Below, in pieces: positions 1 to 5,366 of a stretch of DNA of 5,366 nt. A program made the translations under genes and the position numbers. Within the stretch, counting starts at the first letter, position 1. Every line of letters begins with the position of its first letter. Origin of the DNA: an uncultured Novosphingobium sp. (GTDB taxonomy: Bacteria; Pseudomonadota; Alphaproteobacteria; Sphingomonadales; Sphingomonadaceae); assembly GCA_937860195.1 (NCBI GenBank), contig CALMBN010000182.1, positions 1-5,366 on the forward strand, in the 5' to 3' direction. The notes beneath the pieces were generated by a model. It was not told the origin of the DNA. It saw nothing but the letters and a program-made list of their open reading frames with translations, and did not search any database.

Positions 1-1
1 C

Positions 2-58
2 TTTCGCGCCCTCCCGGCGTCCACCGCGTTCAGCGCCGCGGTCACCTCTCACTTCTGA
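2..58 (+). CDS. 3' end of an unidentified upstream gene (partial)
   Basis: The frame starting at base 2 is open from the window edge to a TGA at 56-58 and encodes [18 protein letters not shown]. The stop lies 11 bases before the next ATG, and the next gene's ribosome binding site overlaps the stop region, which is the spacing expected of two genes in one operon. A C-terminal phenylalanine is typical of outer-membrane beta-barrel proteins, but 18 residues are too few to assign a family. This is an inference from spacing and an open frame only; chance openness of such a short GC-rich frame cannot be excluded. Confidence 0.25.
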   Translation, partial: FRALPASTAFSAAVTSHF

Positions 59-69
59 CGGAGTCCCCC

Positions 70-471
70 ATGCAGATCCTCGCCCTCCTGGCTTTCATGG
101 CGTGCAGCCCTGGTACCATCGACACCGTGCAACCCGGAGCGGTCGCGAAGACCGCCCTCGACGGCGAGTGGTACTGGCGTCGGACGGTGGAGGAGGTGCC
201 CTACGGCACCGCCGCGACCTTCACCGGCGCGCAGGACGAGCTGAAGCGGATCCGGTGGGAGATCCAGGAGAACCTGCTCCTCGGCTACCGGTCCTATCCG
301 CACGTCGCCGCCGACGGCGCGGACGACTCTTCGGCCCCGATCCTGACCTTTGCCATCGAGGACCAGTTCGACATCCGCCGGGGCTACGACCGGACGACCG
401 GCGAAGAGTCGAACGTGATCGAGGAGAACCGCGAGGCCCCGTGGTACGACCGCGAGTTCCTGCGGGTCGAC
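70..471 (+). CDS. N-terminal part of a predicted exported or lipid-anchored protein of myxobacterial type (truncated by a junction)
   Basis: The ATG at 70 follows an ACGGAG ribosome binding site at 58-63. Residues 1-12 ([12 protein letters not shown]) form a short hydrophobic leader ending in Cys12, which could be a lipobox, although Phe at -3 is atypical. Recognisable blocks follow: [15 protein letters not shown] at about 32-46, [16 protein letters not shown] at 61-76, [20 protein letters not shown] at 98-117 and [11 protein letters not shown] at 124-134. I associate this block order with large uncharacterised secreted proteins of Myxococcota; that placement is from memory. In relatives the RVD block is normally followed by Trp-Ser and a long remainder. 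Here similarity ends at Asp134, inside GTCGAC at 466-471. The frame stays open to 846 but crosses foreign DNA and antisense scoA, so the downstream part is not real. Function unknown. The family assignment is moderate; the truncation is well supported. Confidence 0.6.
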
Positions 472-519
472 TCGGTGGTAACCGGCAAGCCATTCGGTCG
501 CGGCCTCGCGCTTGCCGCC
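472..519. other. Short sliver of unassigned DNA between two junctions
   Basis: These roughly 48 bases fit neither the exported protein on the left nor scoA on the right. They lie between two TCGA tetranucleotides (467-470 within GTCGAC, and 521-524), with no TCGA between them. In the plus frame continuing from the left they read [16 protein letters not shown]. This faintly recalls the G2 glycine box of histidine-kinase ATPase domains (T-x-K-x-x-GRGLGLAA), but the match is too short to trust. On the minus strand the continuation of scoA reads [13 protein letters not shown], unlike any CoA-transferase I know. TCGA is frequent in this window, so the flanking sites alone prove little. Confidence 0.35.
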
Positions 520-807
520 TTCGAGTTCGCCCGACAGGTATTGGCGTTCGAACTCCTTGTTCTCGCCAACGTAGCTGGCCATCATCTTTTTGACCTGCCT
601 GGTGCGCAGCAGCTTGCCGATCCCCTCGCCATCAATCCCGGCGTTGTTCGAAACAAAGGTCAGATCCTTGACCCCCGAATCGCGGATCGCATCGAGCAGC
701 CGTTCCGGCAGCCCGCACAGGCCAAACCCGCCGCTCGCGATCAGCATGCCGTCCTTCAGCAGGCCATCAAGCGCACTGGCGGCATCGGGATAAATCTTTT
801 GAGCCAT
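520..807 (-). CDS. scoA: 3-oxoacid CoA-transferase subunit A, N-terminal 96 residues only (truncated)
   Basis: This is the small subunit of a family I CoA-transferase (ScoA/AtoD/PcaI type), which with subunit B moves CoA between succinyl-CoA and a 3-oxoacid such as acetoacetate in the cytoplasm. The start at 807 ([10 protein letters not shown]) is chosen because a strong GGGGAGGA site at 811-818 lies just upstream and the length matches the family; a longer frame from 870 adds residues with no family character. Visible family blocks are [16 protein letters not shown] (19-34, the CoA-transferase glycine signature), [15 protein letters not shown] (53-67) and [20 protein letters not shown] (77-96). 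Relatives continue LEFTPQGTL and reach about 230 residues; here the match stops at Glu96, so about 60% is missing. The catalytic glutamate belongs to subunit B, which is not in the window. A substrate other than acetoacetate (for example 3-oxoadipate) is possible. The 98-base gap to the upstream HAD gene shows no terminator, so co-transcription is possible. Confidence 0.85.
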
Positions 808-905
808 TGTTCCTCCCCGCTGGTCTTCAGCAGTGCCGCTAGGTGATGCCCGAAGCGCTGGCAATTGCAACTAACGCCGGTCCGGTTGCGCGGAATGCAA
901 GAAGG

Positions 906-1559
906 TTAGCTGGTCAAACCCAACCCCAGCACCGCCCCCAAATCAGCCAAAGCCTGTTCGCCGCTGGTCACCTTGATCGCGTGCATGCCGAGTATGGCGG
1001 CGGGTTTGCAGTTGATGCCCAGGTCATCAAGGTAGATGCAATCGGCCGGTTCCAGCCCCAGCTGTTCGCACATCATCAGGTAGATTCGCGGATCGGGTTT
1101 ACGCACCCCGGCCTTGCTGCTTTCTATCACGTGTTCGAACCGGGCAAAGACCTGTTCGTAGGCATCCTTGCTGTCACCGCTGCGGGCCATTCCGGCGCCG
1201 TGGCCGCTGGGGACGTTATTGGTGATGCAGGCGAGCCGATAGCCTTCGGCCTTCAGAAGATCGAGCGCGCTGACCATGGCTGGGCGGATCGATCCCGACA
1301 GGACGGCCAGCACCGCGCGGCCTTCAAGGCGGTGGCCCAGCGCTTCGGCTTCGGCTTCGAACAGCACATCGAACATCCGCCCGTCGATTTCGGCGCGTTC
1401 GAATTTTGCCCAGGCGTTGTCGTGCGGATTGGTGGCATTGACGGTGCGGATAAAATCATGCGGCAGGCCCCGTTCTGCCTCGAGCCGATTGAACGCCTCA
1501 AACGGCGAACTGGTGATTACCCCGCCAAAGTCGAAGATCACCGCCTTGAAATCGCGCAT
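906..1559 (-). CDS. HAD-superfamily hydrolase, subfamily IA, epoxide-hydrolase-N/ACAD10-like
   Basis: A complete 217-residue cytoplasmic protein, the usual size for a HAD-IA phosphatase-like enzyme. The start at 1559 is favoured by a GGGGAAAG site at 1566-1573 and because MRDFKAVIFDFGGVI places motif I where the family has it. Motif I is FDFGGV with nucleophile Asp10; the usual second Asp two residues later is Gly12. Motif II is CITNN with Thr113; motif III is Lys154 in GVRKPDPRIY; motif IV is YLDDLGIN with Asp178 and Asp179. The cap domain lies at about 20-90. The tail, with KPAAILGMHAIKV at 185-197, is typical of the soluble epoxide hydrolase N-domain/ACAD10-like branch. Members studied elsewhere act on phosphate esters or are linked to acyl-CoA metabolism; the substrate here is unknown. 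The neighbouring scoA on the same strand fits acyl-CoA metabolism, but this is inference. The gene is divergent from usp and shares a 137-base intergenic region with it. Confidence 0.85.
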   Translation of the reverse strand: MRDFKAVIFDFGGVITSSPFEAFNRLEAERGLPHDFIRTVNATNPHDNAWAKFERAEIDGRMFDVLFEAEAEALGHRLEGRAVLAVLSGSIRPAMVSALDLLKAEGYRLACITNNVPSGHGAGMARSGDSKDAYEQVFARFEHVIESSKAGVRKPDPRIYLMMCEQLGLEPADCIYLDDLGINCKPAAILGMHAIKVTSGEQALADLGAVLGLGLTS

Positions 1560-1631
1560 CCCGGTCTTTCCCCAATCGTACTGTCTGCGCTGGCACTGGC
1601 CGATCCAACGGCGGCGCGCAAGGTGGCCGGG

Positions 1632-1674
1632 TTGATCCATGTCATAGTCGCCAGCGAGATTGAGGTTCAGAATT
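1632..1674 (+). promoter_or_regulatory. Possible FNR/FixK-type operator and promoter of the universal stress gene
   Basis: TTGAT-CCAT-GTCAT at 1632-1645 matches the Crp/FNR-family site TTGAT-N4-(A/G)TCAA at nine of the ten fixed positions; one half-site is perfect. Its centre is 1638.5. A class II FNR promoter, with the site at about -41.5, would then start near 1680, and CAGAAT at 1668-1673 (four of six matches to TATAAT) sits where the -10 should be. That would leave a leader of about 17 bases containing the AAAGGAGA ribosome binding site. Control of universal stress proteins by FNR/FixK regulators under low oxygen is known in several proteobacteria. The geometry is seen in the sequence; the regulation is inferred. 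Confidence 0.45.
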
Positions 1675-1696
1675 TCCCTTCCAAAGGAGAAGTCCG

Positions 1697-2482
1697 ATGC
1701 GTTCCATTCTTGTACAGGCTGGCCGCGACAAAGGCATGGCGACCCGGCTCGATACGGCGATGAATCTGGCCCGCGCCCACGGGGGCCACCTGACCCTTGC
1801 AATCGACACTCCGATCGACCGGTTCGTGACAGTCGATCCCTATGGTGGTTCCTACGTCGCGCGCGAGGCGCTCGACGCGGCGCTGGCCAGCGACGATGCC
1901 CTGGCTGAAGCCTTTGCCGGACGGCTCGCGAATGACGATGTGCCGTTCGATGTGGTTCAATTTGAAACCCAACCGCTCGAAGCGATGATCGCGGCGGCGC
2001 GGCTCGCGGATCTGGCGGTGGTTTCAGCGGAATGCGGGTTTGCCGGGGACCTTGCGATCGAAGCGGGCTGCCCGGTGCTTGTGCTGCGCCAAGGCCAGCG
2101 GCTGGACACACCGCTGAAGCGCGTCTGCATCGGCTGGGACGGCAGCGAACGCGCCACTGCGGCATTGCGAGGCTGCGTATCATTGTTGCTGGATTGTCCG
2201 CAGGTCGATGTTTTGACCGTGCTGACAGAGGCACCCCATGGCTTCCCACCGACCGACGCGCTGCGCTATCTCGCCCGGCATGGCATCAAGGCCGAACTCC
2301 ACGAATTGGCCAAGTCCAGCTCGATCGAGGAGACGCTGGCCGCCGAAGTGACGCGGCTGGGTGGGCAGCTGCTGGTTTTGGGGGCTTTTGGCCACAGCCG
2401 CGTGCGGGAATTCCTGTTCGGAGGGGTGACTCGCTATTTCCTGAGCGATGAGGCCGCGCCGCCGTTGTTGCTCGCGCATTGA
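1697..2482 (+). CDS. Universal stress protein, tandem UspA domains
   Basis: A 261-residue cytoplasmic protein with two Usp domains in one chain, the common tandem size. The ATG at 1697 has an AAAGGAGA site at 1683-1690 with six-base spacing. Domain 1 (about 1-131) begins MRSILVQAGRD and ends AGCPVLVLRQ; it lacks a recognisable glycine-rich ATP loop, so it is probably degenerate. Domain 2 (about 139-261) begins KRVCIGWDGSERA (141-153) and carries GAFGHSRVREFLFGGVTRYF (229-248). This matches the ATP-binding Usp signature G-x2-G-x9-G, with Gly243 where the classical motif has Ser or Thr, a change common in this proteobacterial branch. Such proteins bind ATP and help survival under starvation, oxygen limitation or oxidative stress; the molecular role is not defined. 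It is transcribed divergently from the HAD gene with an FNR-like box upstream. No terminator is seen directly after its stop; the nearest is 257 bases downstream. Confidence 0.9.
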   Translation: MRSILVQAGRDKGMATRLDTAMNLARAHGGHLTLAIDTPIDRFVTVDPYGGSYVAREALDAALASDDALAEAFAGRLANDDVPFDVVQFETQPLEAMIAAARLADLAVVSAECGFAGDLAIEAGCPVLVLRQGQRLDTPLKRVCIGWDGSERATAALRGCVSLLLDCPQVDVLTVLTEAPHGFPPTDALRYLARHGIKAELHELAKSSSIEETLAAEVTRLGGQLLVLGAFGHSRVREFLFGGVTRYFLSDEAAPPLLLAH

Positions 2483-2635
2483 ACAAATCCGACAATCGCG
2501 CTCGCGACTGCCGCATTTTCGTGCTGCATTGCGGCAAAGACTGCCCCTTGGTGCAGGTTTGAAGTCGTAAGCCGTCAGAATGACGCTACGGAACTCACGG
2601 AAAATGAACCAATCTTGCACCGAAGTGAACGGCAC

Positions 2636-2664
2636 TTGCAAATTACGCAACACAAAATGAGCTT
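2636..2664 (+). promoter_or_regulatory. Weak promoter-like element in the usp-CDC48 intergenic region
   Basis: TTGCAA at 2636-2641, 17 bases, then GAGCTT at 2659-2664. The -35 box is good (five of six), but the -10 box is poor for sigma-70. It is listed because the same arrangement, TTGCAA-N17-TAGCTT, occurs 162 bases downstream just before CDC48. If active it would start transcription near 2671, ahead of the hairpin-terminator unit. The call rests on pattern only. Confidence 0.2.
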
Positions 2665-2669
2665 TTCGC

Positions 2670-2771
2670 ACTTGCACAATAGCAAGGCCGGGGGCACATA
2701 GGGCAGGCCTTTCAGGCATCCTCTCCCAAAACTTCCCAAGGCCCGGACGGCAACGTCCGGGCCATTTTTTT
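2670..2771 (+). ncRNA. Candidate small RNA or long usp 3' leader-out ending in an intrinsic terminator
   Basis: This stretch contains no convincing coding frame but has an ordered layout. A stem formed by AAGGCC at 2684-2689 and GGCCTT at 2706-2711 encloses a 16-base loop. A pyrimidine-rich single-stranded segment with CCTCTCCC at 2720-2727 and TTCCC at 2733-2737 follows, and then a strong terminator. A hairpin, an exposed anti-Shine-Dalgarno-like C/U-rich stretch and a terminal hairpin with a U tail is the layout of many alphaproteobacterial trans-acting small RNAs. No named RNA family was recognised. The 5' end is a guess. The alternative is that this is simply the untranslated 3' region of the usp messenger. 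Confidence 0.25.
2740..2771 (+). terminator. Intrinsic (rho-independent) terminator
   Basis: Perfect 9-base inverted repeat: GGCCCGGAC at 2740-2748 and GTCCGGGCC at 2755-2763, with loop GGCAAC. After one A come seven T residues at 2765-2771. The GC-rich stem followed by a T run on the plus strand is a textbook terminator. It ends transcription coming from usp, or from a small RNA in the gap, and insulates the CDC48 gene that begins 86 bases later. Confidence 0.9.
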
Positions 2772-2797
2772 GCTTTTGCCGCAAGTTGCTCTGAAAT

Positions 2798-2826
2798 TTG
2801 CAATTGGCAGATGCAGTTCCTAGCTT
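2798..2826 (+). promoter_or_regulatory. Possible promoter of the CDC48 gene
   Basis: Because a terminator closes the upstream unit at 2771, CDC48 needs its own promoter within 2772-2856. The best candidate is TTGCAA at 2798-2803, a 17-base spacer and TAGCTT at 2821-2826. The -10 match is only three of six. A start near 2833 would give a leader of about 24 bases. No clear heat-shock sigma-32 or EcfG (GGAAC...GTT) promoter was found. The position is logical, but the sequence support is weak. Confidence 0.3.
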
Positions 2827-2856
2827 TGCCGCTGACGCAGACAGACTGGGACCAAC

Positions 2857-5055
2857 ATGGCCGATAGCGCTTCCACCATCATCAAACTCCAGGTCGCTGC
2901 CGCGCGGCAGGAGGAAAGCGGGAACGGTTTCGCCCGCCTGCCCAAATCGGCACTGTCCGCATTGGGCGTGACCGAAGGCGATGTGATCGAGATTGAGGGC
3001 AAGCGGATCACAGCCGCCCGGGTGATGGCGCCCTATCCTGAGGATGAGGGGCTCGAGGTGATCCGGCTCGACGGTTTGCAGCGCGCCAATGCCGAGGTTG
3101 GCTCGGGCGATCATGTTCAGGTCCGCAAGGCAGTCAGCAAGCCCGCCAGCCGGGTGATCTTTGCCCCGGCGCAGCGCGAAATGCGATTGCAGGGACCAGG
3201 GCAGGCGCTGAAACGCAACTTTTTTGGGCGATCCTTGGTCGCGGGCGATCTGGTCGCCACCACCGGCCAGCAGCAGGTTCGCGATATGCCGCCCGAAGTG
3301 GCGCGGATGTTCAACGCCCCGGCCTTTGCACTGACCCAGATCCGCCTCACCGTGGTCTCAACCGTGCCCAAGGGGATCGTCCATATCGACGAGAACACTG
3401 AGGTTGAGCTGCGCGAGGCGTTCGAGGAGGCGCGCGGCAGTCGCGGCGATGTCAATTATGATGACGTCGGCGGAATGGGCGATACGATCCGGCAATTGCG
3501 CGAAATGGTCGAACTGCCGCTGCGTTATCCCGAATTGTTTACCCGGCTGGGGGTCGATCCGCCCAAGGGCGTTCTGCTCCACGGGCCGCCAGGGACCGGC
3601 AAGACCCGGCTGGCCCGCGCGGTAGCGAATGAGAGCGAAGCCAGCTTCTTCACCATCAACGGCCCCGAAATCATGGGCAGCGCCTATGGCGAAAGCGAAA
3701 GGCGGCTGCGCGAGGTGTTCGAGGAAGCTGCCAAGGCTGCACCCTCGATCGTGTTCATCGACGAAATCGATTCAATCGCCCCCAAACGTTCCGGCACCCC
3801 CGGTGAGGCGGAGAAGCGGCTGGTCGCGCAGCTGCTGACCTTGATGGATGGGCTCGGCTCCAGCACCGGGATCGTGGTGATCGCTGCGACCAATCGCCCG
3901 GACGCTATTGATGAGGCCTTGCGCCGCCCCGGCCGGTTTGATCGCGAAATCGTGGTCGGCGTGCCCGACGAGCACGGCCGCCGCGAAATCCTCGGTATCC
4001 ACACCCGTGGGATGCCACTGGCCGAAGGGGTCAATCTCGACGAGCTGGCGCGGACCACCCACGGCTTTGTCGGGGCGGACCTTGGCGCTTTGGCGCGTGA
4101 GGCGGCGATGGACGCAGTGCGGCGGATCATGCCGCAGCTCGATCTGGAAGCGCAGACGATCCCCCCCAAGGTGCTCGAAGAGCTGACCGTGACTCGCGAG
4201 GATTTTGTGAACGCGCTCAAACGCGTGCAGCCATCGGCGATGCGCGAAGTGATGGTCCAGGTGCCGAACATCCGCTGGTCTGATATCGGCGGCGCGGATG
4301 AAGCGCAGGCCAAGCTGAAAGAGGGAATCGAACTGCCGCTCAAAAACCCCGAAGCGTTCCGGCGTTTGGGCATCCGTCCGGCCAAGGGCTTTCTGCTTTA
4401 TGGCCCGCCCGGCACCGGCAAGACCTTGCTGGCCAAGGCCGTCGCCAAGGAGAGCGAAGCCAACTTCATCTCGATCAAAAGCAGCGATCTGCTGAGCAAA
4501 TGGTACGGTGAAAGCGAGCAGCAGATCAGCCGCTTGTTCGCCCGCGCGCGGCAGGTTGCGCCCTGCGTGATCTTTATCGACGAGATCGACAGCTTGGTCC
4601 CGGCGCGCGGCAGCAGCGGGAATGAGCCGCAGGTCACCGCCCGCGTGGTCAACACGATCCTCGCCGAAATGGACGGGATGGAGGAATTGTCCTCAGTCGT
4701 TCTGATCGGCGCAACCAACCGCCCCGCGCTGGTCGATCCGGCGCTGCTGCGGCCCGGCAGATTGGATGAGCTGGTCTATGTCGGCACCCCCGATGCGGCG
4801 GGCCGGGCGCATATCCTGAAAATCCACACCAGCAAGATGCCACTGGCCAAGGACGTCGATCTGGCCGGGATCGCGGCAGAGGCCGAACGCTTCACCGGCG
4901 CCGACCTCGAAGACCTGACCCGCCGCGCGGGCCTCGCCGCGATCCGCACTCGCGGGGCGAAAGCGAAGTCAGTCACGGCTGAGGATTTCAAAGCAGCTTT
5001 GGCGGACTCGCGCGCCACTGTGACGCCCGAAATGGAAGCCGAATACGCCAAGCTT
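2857..5055 (+). CDS. CDC48/VAT-family double AAA+ ATPase, C-terminal tail lost at a junction
   Basis: A cytoplasmic ATP-driven protein unfoldase related to archaeal VAT and eukaryotic Cdc48/p97, expected to act as a hexamer threading substrates through its pore. The ATG at 2857 is chosen because the family N-domain begins at once ([20 protein letters not shown] at 8-27), although the ribosome binding site is weak. Order: N-domain double-psi barrel (about 8-95) and second N subdomain (about 105-185); D1 with Walker A GPPGTGKT 243-250, Walker B FIDEID 300-305 (Glu303) and arginine fingers Arg357 and Arg360; D2 with Walker A 516-523, Walker B 573-578 (Glu576), arginine fingers Arg632 and Arg635, and pore aromatic Trp549-Tyr550 in KWYGES. 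All catalytic residues are present, so both rings should hydrolyse ATP. Family similarity runs to about EAEYAK (727-732). At the HindIII site 5050-5055 the sequence switches to unrelated material, so the native C-terminal tail of perhaps 30 residues is missing. The open frame to 5355 (832 residues) is chimeric. Confidence 0.9.
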
Positions 5056-5157
5056 CAGCAGGAATACGACACTCTTGAGGAGCAATGGCAGAATTCAGAC
5101 GACGACGAGGAACAGCCCGCCCGTCTCGACGAGCTGCAGGAACTCATGGATAAGCTT
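5050..5157 (+). pseudogene. Internal fragment resembling a ParB/RepB/Spo0J-family partition protein
   Basis: The 108 bases from one HindIII site to the next read, in the same frame as CDC48, [20 protein letters not shown] followed by EQPARLDELQELMDKL. This heptad-like, strongly acidic segment resembles the coiled region of plasmid- or phage-type ParB-like proteins in sphingomonads, where a run like EYDxLxEQW and an acidic DDDE stretch precede R(L/F)DELQ. It does not resemble the C-terminus expected of CDC48. The in-frame join at AAG-CTT is a one-in-three coincidence. An alternative is that the acidic tail is a genuine but unusual extension of CDC48; the HindIII site at each end argues against that. 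Confidence 0.4.
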
Positions 5158-5366
5158 GATGCCGCTCTGCACCGCGCTCGGGGTAACCAGCGGTTCTTCG
5201 ACGCCGCCTGTCGGGACCACCGAGTTTGCGAGGCCGGCCCCGGTGTTCGGGTCCAGTACCAGGCGCAATTGCGTGTAATGCCCGGCCGTCAACGGAGTCT
5301 CGCCCAGACTGTCGAGCACGCCGTTCGTCAGGTCGAGCAGGTTGATTTTTCGTGAAGGGTTCAGCG
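5152..5366 (-). CDS. DUF4382-domain protein, internal fragment (open at both ends)
   Basis: On the minus strand the frame is open from the window edge (LNPSRKINLLDLTNGVLDSL and onward) to a HindIII site at 5152-5157. The visible blocks are INLLDLTNGVLDSLGETPL, AGHYTQLRLVLDPN, LANSVVPTGGVEEPL and TPSAVQSGIKL. This is the conserved core of DUF4382, a domain found in secreted or lipid-anchored proteins of beta- and gammaproteobacteria and marine bacteria, with a predicted beta-sandwich fold and unknown function. Relatives continue after GLKL with a short beta strand and a further 60-100 residues; here the sequence changes after Lys-Leu into the antisense of the ParB-like fragment. The N-terminal signal peptide and start lie outside the window. 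The domain call is well supported by several ordered motifs. Confidence 0.75.

Noticed and set aside
70..846. A 258-residue plus-strand frame as one intact protein
   Set aside because: Only the first 134 residues have family character; the rest crosses the junction and is antisense to scoA.
843..1763. A 306-residue plus-strand frame opposite the HAD gene
   Set aside because: It is antisense to a well-supported HAD enzyme, overlaps the usp start and shows no recognisable motifs; it is a GC-rich shadow frame.
1560..2249. N-terminal extension of the HAD frame across the usp gene on the minus strand
   Set aside because: The extension is arginine/proline-rich, antisense to usp and outside the family length; the start at 1559 has a ribosome binding site and fits motif I placement.
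2632..2676. Short repeats as a possible CRISPR or iteron array
   Set aside because: There are only two copies of a 9-base word and three of a 6-base word at unequal spacing; far too little for a CRISPR, and there is no adjacent replication gene.
2180..3114. Minus-strand frames covering the usp-CDC48 gap (207 and 179 residues)
   Set aside because: They overlap two real genes and a strong plus-strand terminator and show no domain character.
3684..4385. A 233-residue minus-strand frame inside CDC48
   Set aside because: It is a serine/arginine-rich shadow of the highly conserved D1-D2 coding sequence.
466..5157. Transposon or integron insertion as the cause of the junctions
   Set aside because: No terminal inverted repeats, target-site duplications, transposase or attachment sites are seen at the breakpoints; restriction-site junctions explain them more simply.

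Overview
This window looks like a mosaic of at least four, probably five, unrelated pieces of bacterial DNA, not one continuous locus. The core, about 520 to 5055, is coherent. It is GC-rich and, by protein character, most like an alphaproteobacterium of the Sphingomonadales (Erythrobacter/Sphingomonas type). That placement comes from remembered family resemblance and was not checked by a search.

Layout. (1) 1-471: the last codons of an unidentified gene, then the start of a predicted secreted or lipid-anchored protein. It resembles a family I associate with myxobacteria and related delta-proteobacteria, and it stops abruptly at a GTCGAC site. (2) About 472-519: a roughly 48-base sliver that fits neither neighbour. 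(3) 520-5055: the alphaproteobacterial core. It holds a 3'-truncated scoA on the minus strand (CoA-transferase subunit A), a complete HAD-family hydrolase on the minus strand, a divergent tandem-domain universal stress protein on the plus strand, a 374-base intergenic region with a clear intrinsic terminator and promoter-like elements, and a CDC48/VAT-type double AAA+ ATPase on the plus strand that is complete except for its extreme C-terminus. (4) 5050-5157: a fragment resembling the acidic coiled segment of ParB-like proteins, bounded on both sides by HindIII sites (AAGCTT). (5) 5152-5366: a minus-strand fragment of a DUF4382-domain protein.

The two HindIII sites are the only ones I find in the window, and both sit exactly where protein homology switches. 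This points to ligation or assembly chimerism rather than biology. The apparent 832-residue reading frame running from CDC48 to the right end is therefore best treated as an artefact, and so are the long frames crossing about 470-520.

Within the core, scoA would take part in transfer of CoA between succinyl-CoA and 3-oxoacids. The HAD protein is of the type often found near acyl-CoA metabolism genes. The stress protein has a plausible FNR/FixK-type site upstream, suggesting control by oxygen limitation. CDC48 is a protein-unfolding ATPase more familiar from archaea and eukaryotes but also present in some alphaproteobacteria. I see no convincing novel system. The most useful results are the chimera breakpoints, the FNR-like box, and a possible terminator-ended small RNA between usp and CDC48.
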